In this document: piece after piece, positions 33,725 through 43,715 of the stretch
Layout of the letters: every line of letters starts with the position of its first letter
How positions within the stretch are numbered: position 1 is the stretch's first letter
NCBI GenBank assembly: GCA_002731275.1
Contig: PCBK01000127.1
Location: 1 to 57,936, forward strand
DNA: 57,936 bases
Reading direction: 5' to 3'
Source of the DNA: Deltaproteobacteria bacterium
Lineage (GTDB): Bacteria > Myxococcota_C > UBA6777
Translations under genes and position numbers: made by a program
The notes under the pieces: generated by a model
What the model was told of the DNA's origin: nothing
What the model saw: the letters and a program-made list of their open reading frames with translations, nothing else
Database searches by the model: none

Positions 33725-35860
33725 TTATTGGATGTGTTGATTCACTTGGTGATGGATTTCATTGAACAATGTATCAAGCTCTGTGGCACCTTTCGCGAGG
33801 ATTCGTTGACTTGCGCCGTTGAGGAGGTCTTTCTCCTCGTTGGTGAGCTCTTTGGCTGTGAGCACGATGACTGGAGTGTGAGCGTGCGCTTCTTTTTGTC
33901 GTAGCTCATGGAGGAAGGTGAAGCCATCGACTTCGGGCATCATGAGATCGAGCAGGATCAACGAGGGCGTTTTGGTTTCGAGCAGATCGAGTGCGATGGC
34001 ACCGTTTTCAGCTTCGTAGACTGTGCAGTCATTTTTGTGGAGTGTGCGTTGGAGGATGTCCCGTGTCGCGGGATCATCTTCGACGACCATGACGGAGAGT
34101 GGGGTGTCTTTTTTGAAGCGGTGGATGACTTCGATCAATCTTGTGGGATTGACAGGTTTGGTCATGTATTCGGATGCACCGAGAGCGAAGCCTTTCTTTC
34201 CTTCATCGAGGATACTCAGCATCACGACAGGGATATCACATATCTCGTCATCTGACTTGATGCTGGTGAGCAATTGCCATCCGTTGATGCCCGGCATAAT
34301 GACATCGAGGATAATCACCATGGGGTGAATTTGCTTGGCAATTTTGAGCCCTTCCTTGCCTGTGGAGGAGGTGACGACGTTAAAGCCTTGCTTGGTAAGA
34401 AATCTCGTGAGGAGATCGAGCGCGTCGGGTTCATCATCAATGACGAGGATGGTTTGTCCGTTACCTGTGCTGGGTTTGGTGGTGAGCTGATCAGAGCTTT
34501 GGGATTTGTGATCCAACATGGCTGTGGTGCGGTGGGGGAGTTTTGCGGTGAAGGTCGAGCCCTCATCTGGAACGCTCGATACGGTGAGTGTCCCACCCAT
34601 CATTTCACAAAAACGTCGACTGAGTGCGAGTCCAAGACCTGTGCCGCCGAATTTTTTGGTCGTGGAAGAGTCACCTTGGGAGAAGTTTTGGAAGAGATTT
34701 TTCATCTGCTCGGGAGTGATCCCGATACCTGTATCCTCGACTTCGAAGGTGAGCCAATCATTTTCAGACTCGTCAGTCTCCATGTCGACAGTGAGCGTGA
34801 CGCTCCCTTTCTCTGTAAACTTGCAAGCGTTGCTCAAGAGGTTAAAGAGCGTTTGTCGGAGCTTTGTTTGGTCTGCGAGGACGTACTCTGGGATATCCTT
34901 CACGATGACCTTGAGTTCGTTTTGATTGGCTGTCGCGAGAGATTCGGAGGTGGATGAGACATCGTCGATGAGCTCTTGGACTTTTACAGGCTCCATGTAG
35001 AGGTCCATCTTGCCGGCTTCGATTTTGGACAGATCGAGAATGTCATTGAGGAGCGAGAGGAGGTGTTTACCTGCTTTGTAAACACGTTCGACGTCCTCTT
35101 TGAGGTCTTCGGGCTCCAAGTCTTCGAAGTCTTCGCTGATCATCTCGGAGTAACCGATGATCGCGTTGAGTGGGGTTCGAATCTCGTGACTCATGTTGGC
35201 GAGAAATGCGCTCTTCGCGATACTGGCTTGTTGTGCGTCACGTTCGGCGATGACGAGCGCTTCGTTGGTCGCTTCCAGTTCATGCAAGGTTCTGTTTTTG
35301 GCACGTTCGTAAAGGATCGCGACTGCCAAGCCACCCATTGTGATTGCGATGATACCAACGAGTCTTTGTATGCCTGAGTGGTTTGCGAATGTGCTTGATG
35401 GAGCAAAGTTGTATGTTGATAGAATGATGAAAAGGGCGATATCAACAACAACAGTGATACCAAACCAGATCACTCCGACATTGATCCCTGCGAGAAAAAC
35501 ACCGAAGAGGGGAATCACGATCCCTGCGAGGATAAAAGGGTTTTGGAAGTACCCTGTTTGGAAGGAGAGCGCGATGCTGATCAGGCACAAGATGCTCAAC
35601 ATCAGGTGTGTTGCGATGGTCAGTGATTTTGTGTACCGCAACGCAAAGGGAGCGACCAGAAAGGTCGGGGCGAGGAGCAAATTAATTGCTCCCATCATGT
35701 AGTTTTCTCTCAACATATCGAAGACAAAAAAGATGGGACCCAAACAGAAAATGAAGAGAGAGAGCGATATGATGACGATTGCACGTTCACGACGGCCAGT
35801 GCTTTCGCCTTCGGGATTGAGGAAGGACTCGGGGATAAAGTAGTTGTAGACGGGTAACAT
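33725..35860 (-). CDS. Membrane hybrid histidine kinase with two receiver domains
   Basis: A 711-residue protein. The N-terminal 185 residues have about six transmembrane segments with very short loops and no extracytoplasmic sensor domain. A coiled coil (185-217) leads into HisKA with phospho-acceptor His225 (NMSHEIRTPLNAI). The ATPase domain has NLLSNACKFTEKG, DTGIGI and GGTGLGLALS. Two receivers follow: the first about 470-583 with Asp519 (ILDVIMPG) and the second about 588-705 with Asp638 (LLDLMMPE). There is no DNA-binding or Hpt domain, so the phosphorelay partner must be elsewhere. It is divergent from the alpha-oxoamine synthase fusion, and membrane-embedded sensing would suit a hydrophobic signal. 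Confidence 0.93.
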   Translation of the reverse strand: MLPVYNYFIPESFLNPEGESTGRRERAIVIISLSLFIFCLGPIFFVFDMLRENYMMGAINLLLAPTFLVAPFALRYTKSLTIATHLMLSILCLISIALSFQTGYFQNPFILAGIVIPLFGVFLAGINVGVIWFGITVVVDIALFIILSTYNFAPSSTFANHSGIQRLVGIIAITMGGLAVAILYERAKNRTLHELEATNEALVIAERDAQQASIAKSAFLANMSHEIRTPLNAIIGYSEMISEDFEDLEPEDLKEDVERVYKAGKHLLSLLNDILDLSKIEAGKMDLYMEPVKVQELIDDVSSTSESLATANQNELKVIVKDIPEYVLADQTKLRQTLFNLLSNACKFTEKGSVTLTVDMETDESENDWLTFEVEDTGIGITPEQMKNLFQNFSQGDSSTTKKFGGTGLGLALSRRFCEMMGGTLTVSSVPDEGSTFTAKLPHRTTAMLDHKSQSSDQLTTKPSTGNGQTILVIDDEPDALDLLTRFLTKQGFNVVTSSTGKEGLKIAKQIHPMVIILDVIMPGINGWQLLTSIKSDDEICDIPVVMLSILDEGKKGFALGASEYMTKPVNPTRLIEVIHRFKKDTPLSVMVVEDDPATRDILQRTLHKNDCTVYEAENGAIALDLLETKTPSLILLDLMMPEVDGFTFLHELRQKEAHAHTPVIVLTAKELTNEEKDLLNGASQRILAKGATELDTLFNEIHHQVNQHIQ

Positions 35861-36251
35861 CGACCGCTCCGCTGCTGGCTCATTCTCGGGATATACGTTG
35901 CTTTTTCAAGTTTCACGCATCTTTACAAAAAAAAGACGCGAACACAAGATCACTTTTTTTGCAGTGTGTTCTCTTTGGACGCAAGGGGAGTCGTTGGGTT
36001 TCTTTTTTTTTTTCTTGATTCAAGTCAAATATGACTCCATAGTAAAGGGATGCTACTTTTATTGGCGGGTGGGAGTGAAGCGTATTGTTTTCACTACATT
36101 CGGCGCAACAACGTTTTTGGATGAAGATGTTGTTCCATTCCGTCAATATCATCACTTTTTGTACAACCTATTTTTTGATGACTGAATCTGCAGGTGTTAC
36201 CGCTTGCAGTGATGTTGCGTTAGGTTGTGATACACGCACGAGAGGTCGCCG
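35861..36251. promoter_or_regulatory. Divergent regulatory region between kinase and synthase fusion
   Basis: A 391-base gene-free gap. It contains a long T tract (36003-36013) and two overlapping symmetric elements just after it. No other coding sequence is supported. Promoters of both divergent genes should lie here. Confidence 0.5.
36014..36036. promoter_or_regulatory. Pair of overlapping palindromes
   Basis: CTTGATTCAAG (36014-36024) is symmetric around a central T, and AGTCA-AATA-TGACT (36023-36036) is a perfect 5+5 inverted repeat that overlaps it by two bases. Together they look like a binding site for a dimeric regulator in the divergent promoter region. Confidence 0.45.
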
Positions 36252-38807
36252 ATGGAAACATCCGAATATCTTTCGACGGTGGAGAGTATACTCTCTATCG
36301 CTCGAAACAAAAAGCTCACTTTTCAGTTCTGTGACGACTCACCCATTCAGGATCGAGTCATTCATATGCACGACAGGCCCGTCGTGTCATTCTCCTCTTG
36401 CTCATACCTTGGATTGGAAAAGCACCCTGCTCTGATCCAAGGAGTCCACGACGCCGTAGACCGATATGGAACTCAATTCTCCTCTTCAAGGGCATACGTT
36501 TCTGCACCTCCCTACCAAGAACTAGAGGCGTTACTCTCGCAGATGTTCAATGGACATGCTTTGGTCTCGTCTTCGACGACACTTGGCCACCAATCAGCGC
36601 TGCCGGTCTTGGCGACTGAGAAAGATGCGTTGGTGTTGGATCACCAGGTACACACGAGTGTACACCTCGCGTCGAAACTTGTTCGTTCCGGCGGTGGTGA
36701 TGTCAGACTTGTCAAACACGGGCATCTTGAGAAAGCCTACGACTTGATCCAAGAGCTCAGCAAAAAGAACCGCCGTGTATGGTTTGCATGTGACGGCGTT
36801 TACAGTATGTTTGGGGATCTTGCACCCATTTCATTTTTGTACGAGTTGTTGGATATCGCGCCCAACGTGTTTTTGTATGTCGATGACGCCCATGGCATGA
36901 GTTGGGCTGGTGAGCACGGACGCGGGAAGTTTTCGATGCATATGCCTATGCACGATCGATTGGTCCTCGCTACGTCTCTGAACAAGGCTTTTTCGGCAGC
37001 AGGTGGATGCATTGTGTTTCCTTCTGCTGACTGGCGCAGATCAGTGGAGACTTGTGGTGGACCCCAGATGTTCTCCGGTCCCATTCAGCCTCCGATGGTT
37101 GGGGCGGCGCTGGCATCTGCAAAGCTCCACCTGTCCGATGAAATTTACGAACACCAAGCGCTCCTACAAAAGCGTGTCGCGTTTACGAACGAGACGATCA
37201 AGAAGCTCTCTTTGCCTTTGTTGGTCGAAAATGATTCGCCTATTTTCTTCATTCGAATGGGGGCACCAAAGGTCTCCATGCTCGTCGCAGAGAAGATGTT
37301 GGCGGATGGATACTTTGTGAACATTTCAGTGTATCCAAGTGTGCCAATGAAGCGATCTGGTCTGCGGCTCGCGATCACTGCATTGCACTCCGAAGAAGAA
37401 ATCGAAGGCGCACTTCGCTCACTCGCTCGTTGCGCGACTGAAGTCATGGAAGAACATGGTGTGACTCGTAACGATCTCGATAACTTGTTTGCGACTGCGT
37501 TGCCTCGTGTGGAAAAAGTCTTAGATGAAGATTCTACAGTTGGCAAAAAAAATAATGAGAAAGTCGTGCCACTTTCCTCATCAGTCAAAACTGGTTTGGA
37601 GCTTGATGTCCCTTCCAACGAAGAGTTGGATGTAGAGCTTGACTTCTTCCACGCGACGTCCATTCTCGATGTCGATGAAGATCTATGGAATCGGACTCTT
37701 GGCGTTGTTGGGGCTTGCAACTGGGAGACGATGCGTTCGTATGAGCGCGTCTTCTCTGGTCAAGAGTTGCCCGAAAACAACTGGGATTTTCATTACGTCG
37801 TCATGAAGCATGAGGGGAAACCCATTTGTGTCACAATGTTTACTTGCTTACTGAGCAAAGACGACATGCTGTCGCGTGAAGAGATCTCGAAGGCGGTCGA
37901 AAGTAAGAGAAATTCTAAAGATGATCCTTACTTTCTCACCTCCAAGGCGCTGATGATGGGGACCATGTGTTCAGAGGGGAATCATCTTTTCCTCGACAGA
38001 ACAGGACCTTGGAGAGCTGCTTTGATGAAGTTGATCGCTTTTGCTGAGCGTGCATCTAATGATGCTGATGCTGATCGGATCATTTTTCGTGATCTTCCTG
38101 GAAGTGATCCACAAATGGATGCGTTTTTTGTCAGCCATGGATTTCTCAAGGTCCCGATGCTGCCGAGTCAGTATGTGGACGTTGACTGGGAAGAAGAAGA
38201 CGGTTTTCTTGACAAACTCGATGCGAAAAAGCGTTGGCATGCTCGTCGCTATACGATCAGTCTTGCACACATGTATGAGGTCGATGCATTCGGACCTATG
38301 CACGAAAATGATCGTGATCTTTCTGATGATCAGATCAAGCATTTGTATCAACTGTATCGAAATGTTGCCCAAACAAAATTTCGTCTGAACGTGTTTCCAC
38401 TGCCATACAAGTTGTTTGTGGAGTTGTTGCATAACCCGTCTTGGGAGACTGTCGTTCTTCGGCTGAAACCCTCTCATGGTGGACCTGAAGACCACACACC
38501 TGTTGCGTTTTTTGTCTCCCATATCCAAGATGGCCACTACACTCCGTTTGTTTGTGGTTTGGATTATAATTTCGTTGAAAATCAGGGGGCTTACAGGCAA
38601 GTTCTCTATCAAATTGTAAAAAGAGCTAAAGTTCTTCAAATGGACGTCGTTCATTTTGGTATGGACGCAGAATTTTTGAAGAGAAGGTTGAGCGCAAGAC
38701 CAGTTGAGCTCTGTAGCTATGTCCAAGTGAATGATCACTACAATGGGATCGTTCTCAACGACATCATCTCTGAGGTTGGATTGAGAGACAAACAAAAAGC
38801 CTCCTGA
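36252..38807 (+). CDS. Alpha-oxoamine synthase fused to GNAT-type acyltransferase
   Basis: An 851-residue bifunctional protein. Residues about 1-400 are a PLP-dependent alpha-oxoamine synthase (relatives: BioF, KBL, serine palmitoyltransferase, CqsA), which condenses an amino acid with an acyl thioester. Features are FSSCSYLGLEKHP near the start, DDAHGMSWAGEHGRG (Asp211, His214) and the PLP Lys245 in SLNKAFSAAGG. After a variable acidic linker (about 410-465), residues about 470-845 form two GNAT-like folds of the FemAB/BioF2-like kind, with KKRWHARRY and VCGLDYNFVENQGAYRQVLY. The second half may N-acylate the aminoketone. Such fusions are annotated in other bacteria without a known product. 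The gene is monocistronic and divergent from a hybrid kinase. Confidence 0.85.
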   Translation: METSEYLSTVESILSIARNKKLTFQFCDDSPIQDRVIHMHDRPVVSFSSCSYLGLEKHPALIQGVHDAVDRYGTQFSSSRAYVSAPPYQELEALLSQMFNGHALVSSSTTLGHQSALPVLATEKDALVLDHQVHTSVHLASKLVRSGGGDVRLVKHGHLEKAYDLIQELSKKNRRVWFACDGVYSMFGDLAPISFLYELLDIAPNVFLYVDDAHGMSWAGEHGRGKFSMHMPMHDRLVLATSLNKAFSAAGGCIVFPSADWRRSVETCGGPQMFSGPIQPPMVGAALASAKLHLSDEIYEHQALLQKRVAFTNETIKKLSLPLLVENDSPIFFIRMGAPKVSMLVAEKMLADGYFVNISVYPSVPMKRSGLRLAITALHSEEEIEGALRSLARCATEVMEEHGVTRNDLDNLFATALPRVEKVLDEDSTVGKKNNEKVVPLSSSVKTGLELDVPSNEELDVELDFFHATSILDVDEDLWNRTLGVVGACNWETMRSYERVFSGQELPENNWDFHYVVMKHEGKPICVTMFTCLLSKDDMLSREEISKAVESKRNSKDDPYFLTSKALMMGTMCSEGNHLFLDRTGPWRAALMKLIAFAERASNDADADRIIFRDLPGSDPQMDAFFVSHGFLKVPMLPSQYVDVDWEEEDGFLDKLDAKKRWHARRYTISLAHMYEVDAFGPMHENDRDLSDDQIKHLYQLYRNVAQTKFRLNVFPLPYKLFVELLHNPSWETVVLRLKPSHGGPEDHTPVAFFVSHIQDGHYTPFVCGLDYNFVENQGAYRQVLYQIVKRAKVLQMDVVHFGMDAEFLKRRLSARPVELCSYVQVNDHYNGIVLNDIISEVGLRDKQKAS

Positions 38808-38850
38808 TCGACCTCCACTGACTTCTCTTTGAACACATGCAGTGTCATTC

Positions 38851-38865
38851 GCATCGATACGATGC
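38851..38865 (+). other. Hairpin in leader of lipoprotein gene
   Basis: GCATCG-ATA-CGATGC is a perfect 6+6 hairpin 46 bases upstream of the next start and 43 bases after the synthase stop. No T-run follows, so termination is doubtful. Confidence 0.35.
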
Positions 38866-38910
38866 TGAATATGTTCGGGCCTCGGCCTCACATTCAAGGA
38901 GAACTAAGTG

Positions 38911-40143
38911 ATGGATTCACAAAGCCGCTTCAACTCTATCTTCTCTGTCTTGTTCCTCGCAGCTATCTTTTTCCTCTCTGGCTGCGCTGTCGGTCCCGAC
39001 TCCTTTGAACCTACCTCTGAAACGCTCTCCACAAAAAAACAAAAGCTCCATCATAGCGGTCCTATCGCATATGCTTCGCAGTATTCGGGTCACAGCAGCA
39101 TTCCTCACGGGATTGCCGGTGATCGAGATCTTGTCTTTGTGACTGAGCCCCTCTTGCAGCGTGTCGTTGTCGTTCGTCGTTCCAATCAACAACAAATTGC
39201 TGTCCTTCCAGCACCAAGTGGTGGAATGCTGCTTCCTTTTGCGATGAGAATGAAGACTTTCTCTCGCTCCGGCTGTAACAGCACTGGACGCGTTGTTGTG
39301 TTGGATTCCGGTGGTTTTCCCAGTCCTACCATGCCTGCAATTCCACGTATTTACGAATACGATTATACCTTTAACCGCAACACTGGCGCTTTCCAGGCTA
39401 CTCTCCAAAGAAATCTGCTCATCAACACTGTGCCTATCGGGTTTTCTGAGGAGATCACGCTGGGTCAAAATGGTGACATCTTTTTGACGGACTCTGTTCT
39501 TGGCTCAATCTGGCGTATTCTTCCAGATAACTCGGTTGTTCCAGGGATTACACCTGCATCATTTGCGCCCCAAGATGCAATTCCCCAGCTCGGTGGTTGT
39601 GGATTCCCCCAAGGTGTACAGGTCGACGGAATCGATTTTGCCTTGCCTGGTGGCTTTGCACCTGGCGTTGGTTCGATGACCACAAACTCCACACACTTGT
39701 TCTTTGGTAACACTTGTACTGGCGGTGTGTACAAAGTTCCTCTCTCTGTCTTCACTGACAATCGTGCACCCCACCTTCGTGCTGCAGACATCACTGTTGT
39801 CTCTGCGAGACCTTCGAATGTGGCTGCGGAAGCACTCAAGGGGTTGAACTTCAACAAATACAACTGTCATGACAAGTACCTGTACGCAACGGACGCTCTT
39901 CAACTTCAAGTCATTCGTATCAACATCCAGACTGGCGCAAGACAGGTTGTTGTAAAAGACAACTTCCTGCTCAACTTCCCTGTCGCGGCTGTCTTTCTGC
40001 CTTCGAGAAGAAGATTTAGCTTTGGTAGCGAACTCTACGTCGTCTCTGACCAAGAGCACCGTCTGGCAGCGTTGAACGCCGCGCTCACTGAAGACATTTT
40101 CCAAACCCCCTTCCTCGTTACAAAAGTGAAAATCTATCGTTAG
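38911..40143 (+). CDS. Lipoprotein with predicted beta-propeller
   Basis: A 410-residue exported protein with lipobox LSGC. Repeats of the type GDRDLVFVTEPLLQRVVVV, GQNGDIFLTDSVLGSIWRI and DKYLYATDALQLQVIRI suggest an SMP-30/NHL-like propeller. Several Cys could form disulphides. The ATG at 38911 follows AAGGAG (38896-38901), and a GTG one codon upstream is less likely. No enzyme motif is visible, so the role is open. Confidence 0.7.
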   Translation: MDSQSRFNSIFSVLFLAAIFFLSGCAVGPDSFEPTSETLSTKKQKLHHSGPIAYASQYSGHSSIPHGIAGDRDLVFVTEPLLQRVVVVRRSNQQQIAVLPAPSGGMLLPFAMRMKTFSRSGCNSTGRVVVLDSGGFPSPTMPAIPRIYEYDYTFNRNTGAFQATLQRNLLINTVPIGFSEEITLGQNGDIFLTDSVLGSIWRILPDNSVVPGITPASFAPQDAIPQLGGCGFPQGVQVDGIDFALPGGFAPGVGSMTTNSTHLFFGNTCTGGVYKVPLSVFTDNRAPHLRAADITVVSARPSNVAAEALKGLNFNKYNCHDKYLYATDALQLQVIRINIQTGARQVVVKDNFLLNFPVAAVFLPSRRRFSFGSELYVVSDQEHRLAALNAALTEDIFQTPFLVTKVKIYR

Positions 40144-40302
40144 GACCTACACGACCTCTCTTTCCTTCCCTCCAATCTGCTCCCTTTTTTCAAAAAAAAT
40201 CACACACAAGTGTAAGCTCTCCCAATCATCCACGTTGCACATACAGAAAGTCCAAAAGACCAGCCTTGGATCTTTTGCTCAAGCAACAAAGGATGAAATA
40301 TC

Positions 40303-43300
40303 ATGGGACTCCAGCTTTTCTCTCGAACCCTTGCACCGCTACTGTGCCTCACGGTTTTGATCGGTTGCGCTCACCACAAGCCACAGAAGATCACACACCA
40401 TCGCCAAGCGAAGAAATATCGCACCCCCCACGCTTTGCCGAACAGGCCACCATCACGAAAGATGCCTTCCTCTGTTGCGAGTCGACCTCAAGCGGATAGT
40501 TTGTCATCAAGGCGTGCTGGAAGCCCCGCGGCAAGAAAACGACATGTGCCACCTGCGGTCAGGGCTGGCGCAAAAAAGAATACAAACTTGATGGTGCGCA
40601 GAGCGATAAAGCGCGCAAGAAAAAGTCTTAAAGTAAAAGAAGCTGATATCTATAAAATTCGTGGTCATTATCTATACTATCTTCACACATACAGAGGATT
40701 CATCGTCTTCGATCTTCGTCGCCCTGAGAAGCCTCTGCTTGTCTCGTCTGTCGGTGTGTATGGGACTCCTGTGGAGATGTTTGTTGAACGTTCACGCGTA
40801 TATATGTTGATCAACAATGTGCTGGGTCTTGAAAAGGAACGCCACCAATATCGCTTTGTTCGTAGGAATGAGGCACAAATTGTCAGCGTTGACATTACGC
40901 AACCTCAGTCACCGGAGGTTCTCCACGCGGTCAATATTCCTGGAACGATCCGAGAAGGTGTTGCGCGCAAAGTGGGTCATTCGATATATGTGCTTGCCCA
41001 ACAAGCGCGACAGTACCGATACATTTGGAAGCATGGTCGGCGTCAATACACCTACACAAAGCCATTCCTCGATGTGATGTCATTCAGTGTGAAAGATCCT
41101 CGTCACATTCGTCCAGTCAGTCGTTTGCCTCTGCTACCAAAGAAGACCAACACATACGAGAGACGCCCTGACGGTAGCTGGACGCGTCGTCGTTATCTCA
41201 ATCGCTATGTGATCTCTGCGACCCCTCAATTTTTGATGATCGCGCAGCATTGGTATGCCCAGTCTGGACAGTCTCTTGGATACCGTTGGAAAAATGGATA
41301 CAGACACAAAAGGTATCGTTCATGGGGACGATACCGATATCGCCGCATTCCGTACAAATACAAGTACCGTTGTGTTCGACAGGAGTATGCGCAGATCACC
41401 CACATCCAGATGGTTGATATCCGCAACCCCAACGGTTATATCCGTCCCTACACCTCGTTTGACATCGAAGGTACGATGGGGGATCAGTTTAAGCAAACGT
41501 ATGTGTATGATGCCAAAAAGAAAAGGAAATTGTATCTGGGGATCACATTGCGCAACAAGCGCGTCTATAATCCGTGTGGGAAGAGCCACAATTCGTTGAA
41601 GAACACAGTCGTCTCAGTTGATATTTCTGAAGCTGATAATCCTAAGTTGCTAGACTATATGGATTTTGGTAAGCCCAATGAGACTGTGCGAGGGAGCACA
41701 TTCGATCCACAGCGAAAAGTGCTCTTTGCAATCACTGCGATCGCACGACGTGATCCTTTGTATGCGATCAGTTTTCGTGATCCGACTGCGCTCAAAGTGA
41801 TGAGTGAAATTGACGGACTCAGTGGTGACATGAATCTCTTTCGTTTCGTTGAAAGGCGGAAGTTTTTGCTCGCAGTCGGACGTGATAACTCATCCTCTTG
41901 TAAAGGATTTGGGAGAAATAACAGGCGCAGTCGTGTCTCAGTCAGTCTGATTGATGTACGGGATTTGAGAAAAATTAGACTTGTTCAGAGAAAATGTCTC
42001 GGTAATAAGTATAGAGTGTCTCGTTCACAGGTGAACCAAAATAGAGATCAGGCGCACAAAATGGTGAGTGTTTACCAAGATGGTAAAGTCAACTTGCTCT
42101 CGGTGCCATTTTACGTGTACGGAGTGCGTCGTTGGAGGCGATGGCATCGTTATGGGTGGCGTTCTGCGATTGGCGTATTGAGTTGGGATCTTGCCCGATA
42201 TAAGCCTGAGGTAGCGGCTGATCAACAAAATGTGTTGCGTGAAATTGGGACGTTCACGCACAAGCAGGGGATGGTCAAGCGTACCATCATCTCCAACATT
42301 CGGACTCGCCAAGGGAGAAGACGTGTGGCTTTGAATCTCTCGTCAAACCACATGTCCATTGTGGACTTGCAGAAGCCTTCCAATCCTTCTGTGCTCAGTA
42401 GTGTTGCGTTGGCGCCTAAAGTCGTAGGCGTATACCGCTTTGGTCGCTTCCTCGTCGAACATCGACAAGATGGGGCAGGTGCCAAGCAGACCAATACATT
42501 TGTGACGTACAAGTTGACCAGAAACCATCACAAAAAATATCTCTCATCGCGTGTTGAGGTGGGGCCGGTAAAGCATATCTTTCGAGTGGACAATGCACTG
42601 TTATTGTTCCAAAACCCCCTCAATGAGCGAAAGGCTGGCAACAAGTACGTCTTGTATCTCGATCAGAAGCGAACACATATCCGGGTTCTCGATGTAAAGG
42701 CTGGTCGTTTGCGAAAGAGAGCCGTTGTGAAACTTCCCTACACGATCTATGCACAAAAAAGCACATACTGTGGTCATACTCGGACTTGTGTCTCCAACGC
42801 AGGGACGACGCCTTACGGGATGTTCGGTTCGAGCTGGATTGTGCGCGATGGGACATTGATCCTCTCTGGTACGAGCCACATTTACCGCCAAAATCGAGTG
42901 GTGCGGAGTGGCGCTGTGCTCATGTTTGTGACCCCTGGACGTAGAGGTGTTCCCAAAGTTGAGAAGAAGATGCTGCCGTATTTTTCGGCCATGAGGCTGA
43001 TCCCGATGTCGAAGTCGTCCTTTTTGTTGGCACGTCAGGGGAACCGTCCTTCTGGCTTTGTCCAACGTTGGATGCTTTCTGCTGGTAAGTGGCGTACGGC
43101 TCCTTGGCAGTATTTACAAGGGCAGTGGGTCGGCAAGCACGAAGAGAATGGGAAAACGTATCACCTAGTTTACCATTACACTTACAGGGAGTTTCAGGCG
43201 TTTGAGGTTGTCAATGGTGAGATCCAACTGGAGCCTGTCACGAGATTGCGGGTCAATCTCCAATACCGTGTGAGCACGCTTATGCTTCGGCAGCAGATCT

Positions 43301-43689
43301 ACGCAGTTGGGACGTACAGTGGGATGTCACGTGTGTACAAGATCACTTTCAAAGATGGTCGCTTCCACAGCCACTACACGAGAAATCTTGTGGCAGGGAA
43401 TGGGGTCTTGAGAGCGATACACAAAGGACATCTGTTGATCCAGTACGTACATGGTGTGATGGCGTTGGATGTTCGTGGGAGTGAGCCAGCGGTGTCAAAG
43501 TTCGTAAGACTCTCTCGCTCACCTTACATCACAATTGACAATGAATTGGTCGGTGATTCGGTCTATATCGCTGGAGGGACTGCTGGTTTGTTGAAGTTGT
43601 CGCTGCTCAAGCAACGTGGGAATGCGCAATTGTTGTTGGCTGCCAAGACCGCAGGGAAGCACAAAGTGTTGGTGCAATTTTCTCGGTGA
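40303..43689 (+). CDS. Large beta-propeller lipoprotein
   Basis: An 1128-residue lipoprotein with lipobox VLIGC. A Lys/Arg/Pro-rich low-complexity segment (about 24-110) is followed by a large domain of the Beta_propel type (secreted proteins distantly related to WD-40). Characteristic pieces are ADIYKIRGHYLYYLHTYRGF, VFDLRRPEKPLLVSSVGVYG and SVDITQPQSPEVL. Later blades repeat VVSVDISEADNPKLLDYM and MSIVDLQKPSNPSVLSSV. A Tyr/Arg-rich insertion (about 300-360) is unusual. The protein is very basic. It is convergent with the MopE-type gene, 26 bases apart. Confidence 0.8.
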   Translation: MGLQLFSRTLAPLLCLTVLIGCAHHKPQKITHHRQAKKYRTPHALPNRPPSRKMPSSVASRPQADSLSSRRAGSPAARKRHVPPAVRAGAKKNTNLMVRRAIKRARKSLKVKEADIYKIRGHYLYYLHTYRGFIVFDLRRPEKPLLVSSVGVYGTPVEMFVERSRVYMLINNVLGLEKERHQYRFVRRNEAQIVSVDITQPQSPEVLHAVNIPGTIREGVARKVGHSIYVLAQQARQYRYIWKHGRRQYTYTKPFLDVMSFSVKDPRHIRPVSRLPLLPKKTNTYERRPDGSWTRRRYLNRYVISATPQFLMIAQHWYAQSGQSLGYRWKNGYRHKRYRSWGRYRYRRIPYKYKYRCVRQEYAQITHIQMVDIRNPNGYIRPYTSFDIEGTMGDQFKQTYVYDAKKKRKLYLGITLRNKRVYNPCGKSHNSLKNTVVSVDISEADNPKLLDYMDFGKPNETVRGSTFDPQRKVLFAITAIARRDPLYAISFRDPTALKVMSEIDGLSGDMNLFRFVERRKFLLAVGRDNSSSCKGFGRNNRRSRVSVSLIDVRDLRKIRLVQRKCLGNKYRVSRSQVNQNRDQAHKMVSVYQDGKVNLLSVPFYVYGVRRWRRWHRYGWRSAIGVLSWDLARYKPEVAADQQNVLREIGTFTHKQGMVKRTIISNIRTRQGRRRVALNLSSNHMSIVDLQKPSNPSVLSSVALAPKVVGVYRFGRFLVEHRQDGAGAKQTNTFVTYKLTRNHHKKYLSSRVEVGPVKHIFRVDNALLLFQNPLNERKAGNKYVLYLDQKRTHIRVLDVKAGRLRKRAVVKLPYTIYAQKSTYCGHTRTCVSNAGTTPYGMFGSSWIVRDGTLILSGTSHIYRQNRVVRSGAVLMFVTPGRRGVPKVEKKMLPYFSAMRLIPMSKSSFLLARQGNRPSGFVQRWMLSAGKWRTAPWQYLQGQWVGKHEENGKTYHLVYHYTYREFQAFEVVNGEIQLEPVTRLRVNLQYRVSTLMLRQQIYAVGTYSGMSRVYKITFKDGRFHSHYTRNLVAGNGVLRAIHKGHLLIQYVHGVMALDVRGSEPAVSKFVRLSRSPYITIDNELVGDSVYIAGGTAGLLKLSLLKQRGNAQLLLAAKTAGKHKVLVQFSR

Positions 43690-43715
43690 TTTTGTCAGCG
43701 TTGTTTTGATGTGTC

